Assembly: GCF_024298965.1 (NCBI RefSeq)
Contig: NZ_CP085193.1
Location: forward strand, 5,642,001 to 5,706,000
Length of the DNA: 64,000 nucleotides
Origin: Streptomyces rapamycinicus NRRL 5491
Lineage (GTDB): Bacteria; Actinomycetota; Actinomycetes; Streptomycetales; Streptomycetaceae
Direction of reading: 5' to 3'
Shown here: in pieces, positions 49,081 through 57,359 of the stretch
How positions within the stretch are numbered: position 1 is the stretch's first letter
Layout of the letters: the number at the start of each line of letters is the position of its first letter
The notes under the pieces: model-generated
The model's database searches: none
Told to the model about the DNA's origin: nothing
Seen by the model: the letters and a program-made list of their open reading frames with translations, nothing else
Program-made: the position numbers and the translations under genes

Positions 49081-49267
49081 CACGTTCTCCTCCAGGGTAC
49101 CGGCGCGGCGCCCGGCTGTCAGCGCCCGGCCGTACCGTGGTGCTCGTCCTTATCCACGCTGCGGGCTGCTGCGTGACTCGGATGCGAACGAGGGCCGGAC
49201 CCGACAGCACGGGTTCGGCCCTTCGCCATGCTGGTCACCGCCAGGGGTCCGCACCAGTGCGGACCCT

Positions 49268-50842
49268 TCACTGCTCGACGGGCACCGACGCCTTCCGCGC
49301 CCGCGGCACCACCGCGGCCGCCCTCTCCGTCAGCTCGTCTTCGTACTCCTGGAACATCGCCATGTACGTGTCCGACGTCAGGGTGATCGTGGAGTGACGC
49401 AGCTTCACCTTCGCGTCGTGCAGGTCCCCGCCGCCAGCCTTCACCAGCCCAGCCGCACCATGCCGCAGGTCCCGCAGGTTGATCGGCGGCAGGCCAGCCG
49501 CCTCGTAGATCTTCCGGAACTCCTTGCTGACGACGTCGGGGTGCAGCCACCTCCCGTCCTCGGCGGTGAACACCTTGCCGGTGTCCACCCAGTCCAGCGC
49601 GTCCCTGCCCTCTGCTCGGTCGCGCGCGGCCTGCTCGTTCCATGCATCGCGCTCGGCGAGCTGGCGCACGCGGTGCTCGCGCAGCACCGTCACCGTACCG
49701 CTGTCGATCTTCACCGAGGACATCGAGGCATCCGTCTTCGGCACGGTCTCGACCGGCGTCCACCCGTCAACCACGATCTCGGCCGTGACGTCGATGCGCT
49801 TCTCCTCGAAGTGGACGTCCGGCCACCCTTGGCCGACGCCCTCTCCTCGGCGGAAACCGTGATGCGCGACCAGGTGGTAGAAGCCGTACAGCCTGTGCCC
49901 CTCGGCCGCGTCGAGGAACGCGCCGAGCTGGACCGGAGTCCAGACCATGACGGGGCTCGGCCTCTCGCCCGTCGCCCACCAGCGCTTCACCCGCTCGTCC
50001 GTCCAGAGCAGACCGGTCGGCCGCTTCCCGCTCGCCATCTCCACGTGCGCGGCCGGGTTGAACGTGATGAGCTGCCGGGCGATCGCCGCGTTCAACGCGG
50101 CCCGCAGCGTGCGCCGGATACTCTGCCGCGTCGCCTCCCCGTTCGTCCTCCGGAACGGCTTCATCTCGGCGAGCTTCGCCCGTTCCTCAGCCAGCTGCTG
50201 CCGCACGGCGGCAGGCGGGCGGCCCGGCTTGGACCAGCGGCAGCGTGCTTCCTGCTCGCGCCGCGCCTGGTTCTCCGCCTCGGTCGCCTCGCTCTCTTCG
50301 ACGATGGCGTCGAACATCTCCACCAGGTGGCCGACGTTCAGCCGGTCGAGTCGCAGGTGCCCGATGCGCGGCTTGAGGTGCACCCGGATGTGGGAGCGGT
50401 AGCCGTTGTTCGTGGTGTTGCGGGTCTTCTTGGAGGCCATCCACACGTCGAGCCATTCGGCGACGGTCGTCTTGCCGTCCAGCTCGACGCCCACGCCCAG
50501 CTTCCGGGAGACCTCGACCGGCTCGGGGATGGGGCCGCGGCTCTTCATCAGCCCGGCGAGCAGGTCGCCGACGCGGCGCTGCGCCTCCTCGTCGCCGTCC
50601 GCCAGGTCGAGGATGGCGCGGACGCGGTCGAGGGCGGCCTGCGCCTCCTTCGACCCTTCGTACCCGGTACGGCGGAAGCGCCGGCGCTTGCCGTGAGCGT
50701 CGACAGGGAGTTCCTGGTGGATCTCGTGGTTGCCGTGGTTGCGCTTGGCCAACTGGGGGCAGGACGCGCCGAGGCGCTTGCCGTCCGAGCCGCGGCACTC
50801 GCAGCGTTTCGTTACGCCGCCACCGCGGCGGGATGTGGGCAC
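49268..50842 (-). CDS. int: Tyrosine-type site-specific integrase
   Basis: Integrase of 524 residues that would insert the element at tRNA-Lys. The N-terminal part has a Cys-containing basic segment (KRCECRGSDGKR) and an arm/core-binding region (TVAEWLDVWMASKKTRN). Catalytic domain: first Arg in AHHGFRRGEGVGQGW (about 325), Lys in VPKTDAS, the HxxR box reads NLRDLRHGAAGLV with Arg in place of the usual His, a second His in LRHSTITLTSDTY and the Tyr nucleophile in that last motif. The GTG at 50842 has GGAG 9 nt upstream. It follows the XRE gene by 12 bp and is probably co-transcribed. Confidence 0.94.
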   Translation of the reverse strand: MPTSRRGGGVTKRCECRGSDGKRLGASCPQLAKRNHGNHEIHQELPVDAHGKRRRFRRTGYEGSKEAQAALDRVRAILDLADGDEEAQRRVGDLLAGLMKSRGPIPEPVEVSRKLGVGVELDGKTTVAEWLDVWMASKKTRNTTNNGYRSHIRVHLKPRIGHLRLDRLNVGHLVEMFDAIVEESEATEAENQARREQEARCRWSKPGRPPAAVRQQLAEERAKLAEMKPFRRTNGEATRQSIRRTLRAALNAAIARQLITFNPAAHVEMASGKRPTGLLWTDERVKRWWATGERPSPVMVWTPVQLGAFLDAAEGHRLYGFYHLVAHHGFRRGEGVGQGWPDVHFEEKRIDVTAEIVVDGWTPVETVPKTDASMSSVKIDSGTVTVLREHRVRQLAERDAWNEQAARDRAEGRDALDWVDTGKVFTAEDGRWLHPDVVSKEFRKIYEAAGLPPINLRDLRHGAAGLVKAGGGDLHDAKVKLRHSTITLTSDTYMAMFQEYEDELTERAAAVVPRARKASVPVEQ

Positions 50843-50854
50843 GAATCAATCTCC

Positions 50855-51556
50855 TTATTCGTCGCCGCTCTCTTTCTCTTCCCTCGCTAGCCTTTCCCAT
50901 TCTTGCTGAGCGAATTCGTTGGCCTTCCGCTTTCGGGTCTCCAGGTCCTCCGTGTCGTACTTCAAATCCTCTTGCGCCTTATCGACATAGGCTTGATGCA
51001 TCCAGCGCATCTCTAGGGCGAACATAACGTGAGGACTCTGCACGTCGTGCTTCGCGGCCAGGCGAAGAAATTCTTCCTCTCGCTCATACCTCGCTCTCGC
51101 TGCCTCGCGCCACGCATCGCGGGCGTCCTCCTCCAAGCTCTTGGCCCGCTCGTACCGCAGCCTGGCCGCATCAACGTCGAGGAGGGTGAAGTCGTCCCCC
51201 GGCCTGACGCGAAAGAATTCATCCCACATGATATCCAGGGCGCCAGCGATCGCCGTCATTTCATTGAGACGCCAGGGGCGCTCTCCTCGTTCGATCTTAG
51301 CGATCTGCGTCTGCGACAGCTTGACTCCGCCAGGGCGCTGTTTTGCAATTCGATCAGCGATCTGCTGTTGAGACATCCCCAATTCTTTGCGGATGCGCCT
51401 CAAGTTGAAGCTGGCCAGAGACTCGCTATCGAGCCCTTCAAGTGGATGTTCCATCCGCCCGTGCTTGTGCTCCAGCTCTGCGTCGCCCGTGACCGTGACG
51501 CTGAGCATCGCCTCGTCGGCGTCCACCTTGGCGGACACGTCGTCATGGTTCGTCAT
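50855..51556 (-). CDS. XRE-family repressor-like protein of the element
   Basis: Protein of 233 residues. A disordered N-terminus of about 50 residues leads to an XRE helix-turn-helix at about 50-105 (LRRIRKELGMSQQQIADRI, LSQTQIAKIERGERPW), and a long charged helical C-terminus follows (ARLRYERAKSLEEDARDAW, KRKANEFAQQEWERLAREEK), likely a coiled coil for dimer formation. It lies beside the integrase and diverges from the excisionase-like gene, the normal place of the element's control protein. The ATG at 51556 has no ribosome site, but TATCTT at 51568-51563 places the transcript start at the ATG, so it is probably leaderless. Confidence 0.85.
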   Translation of the reverse strand: MTNHDDVSAKVDADEAMLSVTVTGDAELEHKHGRMEHPLEGLDSESLASFNLRRIRKELGMSQQQIADRIAKQRPGGVKLSQTQIAKIERGERPWRLNEMTAIAGALDIMWDEFFRVRPGDDFTLLDVDAARLRYERAKSLEEDARDAWREAARARYEREEEFLRLAAKHDVQSPHVMFALEMRWMHQAYVDKAQEDLKYDTEDLETRKRKANEFAQQEWERLAREEKESGDE

Positions 51557-51562
51557 GACCCG

Positions 51563-51612
51563 AAGATATCAGGCGCTTACCGACTTGACAGCCCCAAGGG
51601 CCGGGGTACAGT
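51563..51612. promoter_or_regulatory. Overlapping divergent promoters: XRE/int (left) and excisionase (right)
   Basis: On the plus strand TTGACA (51585-51590) and TACAGT (51607-51612) are 16 bp apart, a strong promoter for the excisionase-like gene. On the minus strand TATCTT (51568-51563) is a -10 box 7 nt from the XRE start codon, and its -35 position overlaps the plus-strand -35. Binding of one regulator here would affect both directions. Confidence 0.65.
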
Positions 51613-51709
51613 CGTCTCATCGGTCCACAATGACCCCACATATTCAATCCATCACGGACCGATACGGAACGGCATGGAGCGACATCACAGCTCAGGAGGG
51701 GACGAACCG

Positions 51710-52021
51710 TTGAACGAACCGGCGACCACGAATGGCGGGCCCAGCCTGGCCCGGGGGATGCAGATGGAAGAGCTGCTTGCCCTGCCTGTCGCATTCGGCC
51801 TGGACACCTCGAACCGCGCCTTGCAGCTGGGACGCACCAAGGGGTTCGACCTGGCCAAGCGCGGCGAGTACCCGGTGCGTGTGCTGCGGGTCGGACGCAC
51901 CTACAGAGTCACGCGCGCCGATCTGCTCCGCACCCTGGGGGTCGACCCCAACAGCGATGCCGACGGGGTTGCACCCCCGTCGGCATCGGGCGAACGCATC
52001 ACAGAACCCACGGCTAAGTAG
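51710..52021 (+). CDS. Excisionase-like helix-turn-helix protein
   Basis: Protein of 103 residues with the pattern of actinobacterial excisionase/helix-turn-helix proteins: MEELLALPVAFGLDTSNRAL, LGRTKGFDLAKRGEYPVRVL and VGRTYRVTRADLLRTLGV. It would direct excision together with the integrase. The TTG at 51710 is preferred because GGAGGGG lies 8 nt upstream; an ATG at 51758 is the alternative and keeps the whole domain. It is divergent from the XRE gene and served by the TTGACA promoter. Confidence 0.75.
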   Translation: MNEPATTNGGPSLARGMQMEELLALPVAFGLDTSNRALQLGRTKGFDLAKRGEYPVRVLRVGRTYRVTRADLLRTLGVDPNSDADGVAPPSASGERITEPTAK

Positions 52022-52036
52022 AGACAGGACACGCTC

Positions 52037-52852
52037 ATGCAGAACCTTACCCGCGCGTCAGTACCGGCGACGACCGACCGGCGCGTACCGGCCATGGTCA
52101 CCACCACCGCCCCACAGCCCGCCGTCGACTGCCCCGACAGGATCGCCTGGTGCCTCGGCGACCCGCGCGACCACTCCGACCCGCGCGAACACCTCCACAA
52201 GGGCCCCGAGCAGTCCATCAGCGGGGCCTACGGGGAGAACCTGCTGGGCTTCCACCTCACCCGGTGGGACGACGACACCCCCGTAATCACCTTCGAAGCT
52301 GGCGGCCAGTGGCAGGACCTCAGCCTCTCCCAGATGGACGAGCTGATCAGTGACGGCACTGGGCATTTCAACGCGCTCCGCGCCGCCCGCGCTCAGCTCG
52401 CTGCCCTCATCGATCAGGACCACGCCGCGCCCGCCGAGCCGCGCACCTTCACCTTCCCGCTCCGCGACGGCGGCACCCTCACCGAGACCTGCCCGCCCGA
52501 CTGCAACCTCGACCACCAGCCGCAGACCGAGTTGCGCGAGGTCGCCGAGGACATCTGGCACCACATCGGCGACCAGCCTTCGCTGACGCTGACCGTCTTC
52601 GACGCCGAGGACGGCACCGCCGAGGACCAGTTCCTCTCCGCCCAGGTCACCGTCGCCCCACACGAGTCGGACCCCCGCCTCTGCGTGCCGCACGTGAACG
52701 TGGAGATCGCCCAGGACTACGCGGTCATGGAGGGAATGACCCCGGACGAGTTCGGCGCGGTTATCGACAAGCTCGCCGCGCACGTCGACCAGCTGCGCCG
52801 CGTCCACGCTCAGCTCGTCCAGGCTCGCGCCGACTGGCAGGCCCACGCGTGA
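52037..52852 (+). CDS. DUF6907-like protein of the element
   Basis: Protein of 271 residues that resembles the DUF6907 group found in Streptomyces elements. Two similar halves: a CPDRIAWCLGDPRDHSDPREH part with two cysteines and His, and a second part with CPPDCNLDHQP, followed by beta-rich strands ending in a helical AAHVDQLRRVHAQLVQARAD tail. The Cys/His sets may bind metal. It begins 16 bp after the excisionase-like gene, and its stop overlaps the next start (GTGA). The shorter gene at 59185 belongs to the same group. Function unknown. Confidence 0.7.
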   Translation: MQNLTRASVPATTDRRVPAMVTTTAPQPAVDCPDRIAWCLGDPRDHSDPREHLHKGPEQSISGAYGENLLGFHLTRWDDDTPVITFEAGGQWQDLSLSQMDELISDGTGHFNALRAARAQLAALIDQDHAAPAEPRTFTFPLRDGGTLTETCPPDCNLDHQPQTELREVAEDIWHHIGDQPSLTLTVFDAEDGTAEDQFLSAQVTVAPHESDPRLCVPHVNVEIAQDYAVMEGMTPDEFGAVIDKLAAHVDQLRRVHAQLVQARADWQAHA

Positions 52853-53040
52853 CCGCCCGCGACGACACCACGGCGGCCGGGGCCCCCCCCCCCGGCCGCC
52901 CGGCCCGGCCCGGACGGCCCGCCGACTACTGGGACCGCGTCCGCCGCATCGCCGCCGCCGCTCCGCCGCTGACCGCCGAGCAGCGCGTCCAACTCCGGGT
53001 GATCTTCCACCAGCCCGAGGCACGGAAGGCAGCAGCATGA
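52849..53040 (+). CDS. Small hypothetical protein of the element (63 residues)
   Basis: The N-terminus is Pro/Gly rich, and the helical C-terminus (YWDRVRRIAAAAPPLTAEQR) continues to VIFHQPEARKAAA. That C-terminal pattern is common in small Streptomyces element genes. Starts and ends with 4-bp overlaps to its neighbours, so it belongs to the same operon. No family function is known. Confidence 0.65.
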   Translation: MTARDDTTAAGAPPPGRPARPGRPADYWDRVRRIAAAAPPLTAEQRVQLRVIFHQPEARKAAA

Positions 53041-53354
53041 CGCGCACCCCGTACGACACGTTCCTGTCCGACCAGACCCTCGCCACCGCTCGCGACGCCG
53101 CCACCGACCCCCACACGGTCCCCGTCGCGATCACCGCGCCGAACGGCGAGCAATGCAGCTGGTGCGAGTGCCCCGACGGGCCCGACTCGCCGCACAACCA
53201 GCGCGGCTACCGCTGCCCCGGCTGCCCGCAACCGGCCGCCGCCGTCGTCAGCGTCCACGCCAGGCCCGTACTCCGGTACGACTTCCCGGCCTGCGACCGG
53301 CACCAGACGGACATCATCGCGTCCGTCGTCCGCACCGTAGGAGGTCGGCTGTGA
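53037..53354 (+). CDS. Small Cys-rich hypothetical protein of the element (105 residues)
   Basis: Two CxxC-type pairs, CSWCECPDGPD and CPGCPQPAAA, then CDRHQTD, suggest a zinc ribbon. The ATG at 53037 overlaps the previous stop (ATGA) and the stop overlaps the next GTG. No function recognised. Confidence 0.7.
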   Translation: MTRTPYDTFLSDQTLATARDAATDPHTVPVAITAPNGEQCSWCECPDGPDSPHNQRGYRCPGCPQPAAAVVSVHARPVLRYDFPACDRHQTDIIASVVRTVGGRL

Positions 53355-53590
53355 CCGCGCACCGCCCCGGCCAGTGGCCGGTAGAGCGCCCCGTCCCGCT
53401 GGAGGACCCGGGGAAGGAGCGGCGGCACACCCGGGAGCGGGCCCGCTTCACCCTCACCCTCGGCGCCATCCGCGCGGCCCTGGAGGAAGAGCCCTCCGAG
53501 CGCGCCATCCGGGCGGCCGCCAAGCGGTGGCATGAGGCGATCACCGCAGCGGCCGACGAGACCGCGGCCAAGCTGCGACGCACCGGCTAG
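53351..53590 (+). CDS. Small basic hypothetical protein of the element (79 residues)
   Basis: Charged, helical protein (KERRHTRERARFTLTLGAI, RAIRAAAKRWHEAITAAADE). It starts at a GTG that overlaps the previous stop codon. No family recognised. A 99-bp gap to the next gene follows. Confidence 0.65.
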   Translation: MTAHRPGQWPVERPVPLEDPGKERRHTRERARFTLTLGAIRAALEEEPSERAIRAAAKRWHEAITAAADETAAKLRRTG

Positions 53591-53689
53591 CCGGGCCGCG
53601 CGGCCGAGCCCGGCCCTGACCCCCGCGGGTGCCGGGCCCGGTCGCGCATCACGAACCCCGTTCGTCGGCACGACAGAAAGCCACCGTTC

Positions 53690-54019
53690 GTGAACCCCAG
53701 TACCACCGGGCACCAGATGCCCACCCTCTTCGGGCTCGACGAGGACGCGGCCCCGCCCCCGCCGCGCGCCTCCCCGGCGCCCGAGCCGCAGCCCGCCGGC
53801 ATCCGCCCTGCGGCCGCGCGGCTGGTGCCCACCAGCAGCCCGGACATGGCCGACCCCAAGCGGCGGCCGCTGCTGCTCCTCGTCGTGGACTGCCCGTACT
53901 GCGATCACCAGCACATCCACCCCGGCGGACACATCGGCGCGCCGCGGCCCTGCCCTCGCCGCTCCCGCTGCGTCGGCCACCCGGGCGGCAGCTACTACTT
54001 CCCGGAGGTGAGCCGGTGA
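53690..54019 (+). CDS. Small hypothetical protein with Cys/His cluster (109 residues)
   Basis: Begins with a GTG at 53690 (NPSTTGHQMPTLFGLDED). A Pro/Ala-rich linker leads to a metal-binding-like C-terminus CPYCDHQHIHPGGH and CPRRSRCVGHPGG. The ribosome site is weak (AGAAAG). Its stop overlaps the start of the TOPRIM gene, so it is in that operon. Function unknown. Confidence 0.65.
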   Translation: MNPSTTGHQMPTLFGLDEDAAPPPPRASPAPEPQPAGIRPAAARLVPTSSPDMADPKRRPLLLLVVDCPYCDHQHIHPGGHIGAPRPCPRRSRCVGHPGGSYYFPEVSR

Positions 54020-54882
54020 CCGACGGCATCGCGTTCAACCGCCTCGCTGACCTCCTGCGCGACCGCGGCGAACCCACCCGGTACCAAGGTGGAGCCCTAC
54101 GAACCCGCGGGATCTGCCACGACGGCGACTCGCCCGGCACCGTCGCCATCCGGCGCGGCGCCAATGGCGGAGTCGTCATCTTCTGCCACAAGTGCCAGGG
54201 GAACGCCGAGTTCCTCGCCGCCCTCGGCTGGACCGAGGCCGACCTGTACGACCAGCCGCTCGCCGAGAGCGAGCGCCGCGCGCGCCCGGCCGATGACACC
54301 TGGATTCCGTGCAAGGAGCGCGGGCACCACCGCGTCGCCCAGTACGTGTACCGCGACGAGCACGGCGCCGTCGTCCAAGGCGCGACCCGCTGCAATGAGA
54401 AGTGCTTCGCCCAGTGGCGCCCAGACCCGGCCGCGAAGTCCGGCCGCCGCTGGCGCCTGACCGACGACCAGGGCAACCGGCTCGTCCGCACCGTGCCGTA
54501 CCGCCTCCCCGAGATCCTCAAGGCCGTCGCTGCCGAGCGCGTCATCTGGATCGCCGAGGGCGAGAAGGACGTGCACGCCCTCGTCGACCACGGCCTCGAA
54601 GCCACCTGCAACGCGGGGGGCGCCGAGAAGTGGACCGCCGAGCACGCCCAGTTCCTCAAGGGCGCCGACGTCACGATCGTCGCCGACCGCGACGAGAAGG
54701 GGCGCAAGCACGCCGTGGCCGTCGTCGAGACTCTGCGCGGCATCGCCCGGTCGGTATACGTCGTCCAGGCCCGCGAGGGCAAAGACGCCGCCGACCACTT
54801 CGCCGCCGGGCACAGCGACCACCAGTTCCTCCAGGTCTGGGCTCCCGTCCCACACCCAGGCGACCGGGGGGCGCAGTCGTGA
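54016..54882 (+). CDS. TOPRIM primase-like protein
   Basis: Protein of 288 residues, probably part of the replication module. An N-terminal zinc-binding-like region (GICHDGDSPGTVAIR, VIFCHKCQGNAEFLAALGW) is followed by a TOPRIM domain with VIWIAEGEKDVHALVDHGL (acidic Glu) and DVTIVADRDEKGRKHA (DxD-like) at about residues 175-235. This order matches phage and element primases of the DnaG/TOPRIM type. The GTG at 54016 has GGAGGTG upstream and overlaps the previous stop. The stop overlaps the DUF3987 gene. Confidence 0.85.
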   Translation: MTDGIAFNRLADLLRDRGEPTRYQGGALRTRGICHDGDSPGTVAIRRGANGGVVIFCHKCQGNAEFLAALGWTEADLYDQPLAESERRARPADDTWIPCKERGHHRVAQYVYRDEHGAVVQGATRCNEKCFAQWRPDPAAKSGRRWRLTDDQGNRLVRTVPYRLPEILKAVAAERVIWIAEGEKDVHALVDHGLEATCNAGGAEKWTAEHAQFLKGADVTIVADRDEKGRKHAVAVVETLRGIARSVYVVQAREGKDAADHFAAGHSDHQFLQVWAPVPHPGDRGAQS

Positions 54883-56444
54883 GCGAAGAGCCGAACTGGC
54901 AAGAGGACGTCAAGGAACCCGACTGGTCGTCCGGCGTGCACGCCGAGGACAGCGAGGGGTGGGACGCCCCAGTTCCCCTCGCGCCGCCGCCTCCGCTGCC
55001 GCTCGACGCCGCCCGGCTGCGCGGCATCGGGTTCATGGCGCAGGCGGTGGCGACCAGCCTTCAGGTGCCCGTCGACCTGCCGGCCTGGTTGGGGATGGCT
55101 GCCGCTTCCACTGCGGTCGGCGGGCGCCGGGCCGTCAGCCCGAAGCCGGACTGGACCGAGCCGGTCACCCTGTACACCATGCCGGTCGCCGCGCCCGGCG
55201 AGATGAAGTCGCCAGCCTTGAGCCTGATGGGCAGGCCCGTATACGCGGAAGAGGAGCGCCGTAGGGAGGCCGACAAGGTCGCGGTTGTCCGGGACCGGCG
55301 CAACCGAAAGATGGTCGAGTCCATGGTGTCTGAGGCTGAAACACGGGTCATCAAGGCCAAGGACGCCGCCGCGCGGTCCAAGGCGAAGCTCAACCTGGAG
55401 GCTGCCTACTCCGAACTGGAGGAGCTCGGCGCCCCCCTGGTGCACACGCAACTGGTCGCTGACGACACCACCCCCGAGGCGGCCATCGACTTGATCGCCG
55501 AGCAGGGCGAGCGCCTCGCGGTGCTCTCCACCGAGGGCTCGTTCCTCGGCAACGTCGGCGGCCGGTACTCCAAGAACGCCAACCCCGAGATCGTGCTCAA
55601 GGCGTGGAGCCACGAAACGCACTCGGTCAACCGCAAGAGCGGCCCGCCCGTCCTGCTCAAGCGGCCGAACCTCAGCCTCGGCCTGGCCGTGCAGCCCGGG
55701 TTCCTCACCGGCATGGGAGAGACCGGCGACGTCTTCGAGGCCCGCGGCCTCATGGCCCGGTTCATCTTCTCCATGCCGACGAGCCGGGTGGGAGAGCGGT
55801 CCTACGACAGCGATCCGATCCCGGCCGAGGTGAGCGCCGCGTACAACGCTGGGATCGCACGGATGATGCAGGTGGTCCACGACGACCCCGAGTACCGGGT
55901 GATGAGCCTGGATCAGAAGGCCCAGGACCTCTTCCGTGCGTTCTGGGAAGCGCTGGAGCCACGGCACAAGGCACACGGCGATCTCGCCGCCGTCGAGGGA
56001 TGGGCGAAGAAGCTGCCGGGGCAGGTGCTGCGGATCGCCGCGGTGCTCGCGCTGTACGAGGAGCCGACCACGTTGATCGTGAGCGGCGAGGTCATGGACG
56101 ACGCAATCGCACTCGTGCCGTACCTGATCCAGCACGCGCGCCTCGTCGCCGACCTCATGTCCGAAGAGCGCCAGTCCAAGCTCGGCCCCGCCCGCGCCGT
56201 CCTGGACTGGCTGCGCCGCGTCGACCAGCGAGGCCGCTTCGCCGCCAAGGACGTGGAGAAGGCCGTGCGGGGCCAGAAGTGGTGCACCGCCATGGAAGAC
56301 GTGGACGCCGCTCTCGGCGCGCTGGAACACGCCGGGTGGGTCCGGAGGATCGAACCTCCGGTGCGCGAGGAGGGGGCGCGTGGCCGGCCGCCGAAGGCTC
56401 GCTTTGTGGCGCACCCGGAGACGTTCAAGGCGAAGGGCGGGTGA
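54879..56444 (+). CDS. DUF3987-family replication protein of the element
   Basis: Protein of 521 residues of the DUF3987 type often placed next to primases in prophages and integrative elements, where it may act as a helicase-like or primase-linked ATPase. Landmarks: an acidic start, VPVDLPAWLGMAAASTAVG, VTLYTMPVAAPGEMKSPAL (a weak P-loop position, without the classic GxxxxGKS), LAVLSTEGSFLGNVGGRY, LSLGLAVQPGFLTGMG and a C-terminal winged-helix-like part (RFAAKDVEKAV, LEHAGWVRRIEPP). The GTG at 54879 overlaps the TOPRIM stop. It is the last gene before the AT-rich palindromic region, which fits a replication block. Confidence 0.8.
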   Translation: MSEEPNWQEDVKEPDWSSGVHAEDSEGWDAPVPLAPPPPLPLDAARLRGIGFMAQAVATSLQVPVDLPAWLGMAAASTAVGGRRAVSPKPDWTEPVTLYTMPVAAPGEMKSPALSLMGRPVYAEEERRREADKVAVVRDRRNRKMVESMVSEAETRVIKAKDAAARSKAKLNLEAAYSELEELGAPLVHTQLVADDTTPEAAIDLIAEQGERLAVLSTEGSFLGNVGGRYSKNANPEIVLKAWSHETHSVNRKSGPPVLLKRPNLSLGLAVQPGFLTGMGETGDVFEARGLMARFIFSMPTSRVGERSYDSDPIPAEVSAAYNAGIARMMQVVHDDPEYRVMSLDQKAQDLFRAFWEALEPRHKAHGDLAAVEGWAKKLPGQVLRIAAVLALYEEPTTLIVSGEVMDDAIALVPYLIQHARLVADLMSEERQSKLGPARAVLDWLRRVDQRGRFAAKDVEKAVRGQKWCTAMEDVDAALGALEHAGWVRRIEPPVREEGARGRPPKARFVAHPETFKAKGG

Positions 56445-56623
56445 GTTCTTTCCATTAATTCCATGCCTCGAGGGGGCAGAGAACCGTCCTTGATTACTTA
56501 CAGGTCCCCTATAAAGCCAATTTCAGAAGTAATTATTACTCTCTGTAATCAATGGAGGGGGTGAGCATGCGCGGACCGTGAGCGCGGGGCCACCTCAGCC
56601 CCAGAACTTCACCACTGCACGCC
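56445..56623. other. AT-rich palindromic region, candidate replication or control site
   Basis: In DNA that is otherwise about 70% GC, 56490-56552 is AT-rich. TTGATTAC (56490-56497) and GTAATCAA (56545-56552) form a wide inverted repeat, and AGTAATTATTACT (56528-56540) is a perfect palindrome between them. It lies directly after the TOPRIM and DUF3987 genes. This could be an origin of replication, a regulator-binding site, or both. A five-codon frame with a strong ribosome site (ATG at 56567) follows. Confidence 0.55.
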
Positions 56624-57298
56624 ATGGAAAAAAGGGAAACAACCTTGACGCTTCAGCCCGCTGACACCCGCTACGCCAGCTACCGCTTCCGGTCTCGCCT
56701 CGAGGCTCGCTGGGCCGTCTTCTTCGACGCCCTCGGTATCCGCTGGGAGTACGAGCCTCAGCGCTTCGAGCTCTTGCCGCTGACGGAAGCCGTGCAGCAG
56801 CGCCTGCGCGAGGAACAGTTCCGCGACCCGCAGCCCGAGGACGCGATCCCGCTCGGCGACTTCCTGCCGAGCTTCTGGCTCCCCGCCCAAACCGCCTGGT
56901 TCCAGGTCGCTGCCACGGAGCCCACCGAGGCGGGGTGGGCCCGCTTCTTCCGGTTCTGCGACCTCAGCGACCAGCGAGCCTTCGTGGCCGTCGGCCCCCT
57001 GCCCGACCCTCGCACGGTCGAAGAGCACGGCCATCCGCAGGAAGACGGCTTCGAGATCCACACCTACGGCGACCAGCATTATGCCTGGACCCGGTGCCGT
57101 TGGTGCGGCTTCTACGACCTGACCTTCGATGCCCGGTCGGCCCGGACGCTCTGCGGCTGCCACAAGTCCAGGTACCCCGACCTCGACGCGCCGTGCTGCA
57201 ACGGCGACAAGTGCTACCGCGGGGACGCCCCCGAGATCCTCGCCGCTTACGGCGCCGCCCGTGCAGCGCGCTTCGAGAACGACCCGAGCGGTTGCTGA
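56624..57298 (+). CDS. Uncharacterised element/phage-type protein, possible nuclease-like N-terminus
   Basis: Protein of 224 residues. The N-terminal region YASYRFRSRLEARWAVFFDA, GIRWEYEPQRFEL and LGDFLPSFWLP resembles phage proteins with a possible restriction-endonuclease-like fold, where the E of RLEARW and the D of GDFLPSFW would be acidic residues. The C-terminal part has a Cys-rich cluster (CRWCGFYDLTF, CGCHKSRYP, CCNGDKCYRG) that may bind zinc. The ATG at 56624 gives MEKRETTLTL; a TTG at 56645 with AAAAGGGAA upstream is possible. Nuclease activity is a guess from the pattern. Confidence 0.65.
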   Translation: MEKRETTLTLQPADTRYASYRFRSRLEARWAVFFDALGIRWEYEPQRFELLPLTEAVQQRLREEQFRDPQPEDAIPLGDFLPSFWLPAQTAWFQVAATEPTEAGWARFFRFCDLSDQRAFVAVGPLPDPRTVEEHGHPQEDGFEIHTYGDQHYAWTRCRWCGFYDLTFDARSARTLCGCHKSRYPDLDAPCCNGDKCYRGDAPEILAAYGAARAARFENDPSGC

Positions 57299-57359
57299 CC
57301 GGCCGGGCCTGTCCCAATCAGGCCCGGCGCTCGTCCATCCCACCACGAAGGAGGCTCCG

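Noticed and set aside
53649..56414. Minus-strand frame (921 codons) across the TOPRIM and DUF3987 genes
   Set aside because: It is opposite a chain of genes coupled by GTGA overlaps; no domains, typical GC shadow.
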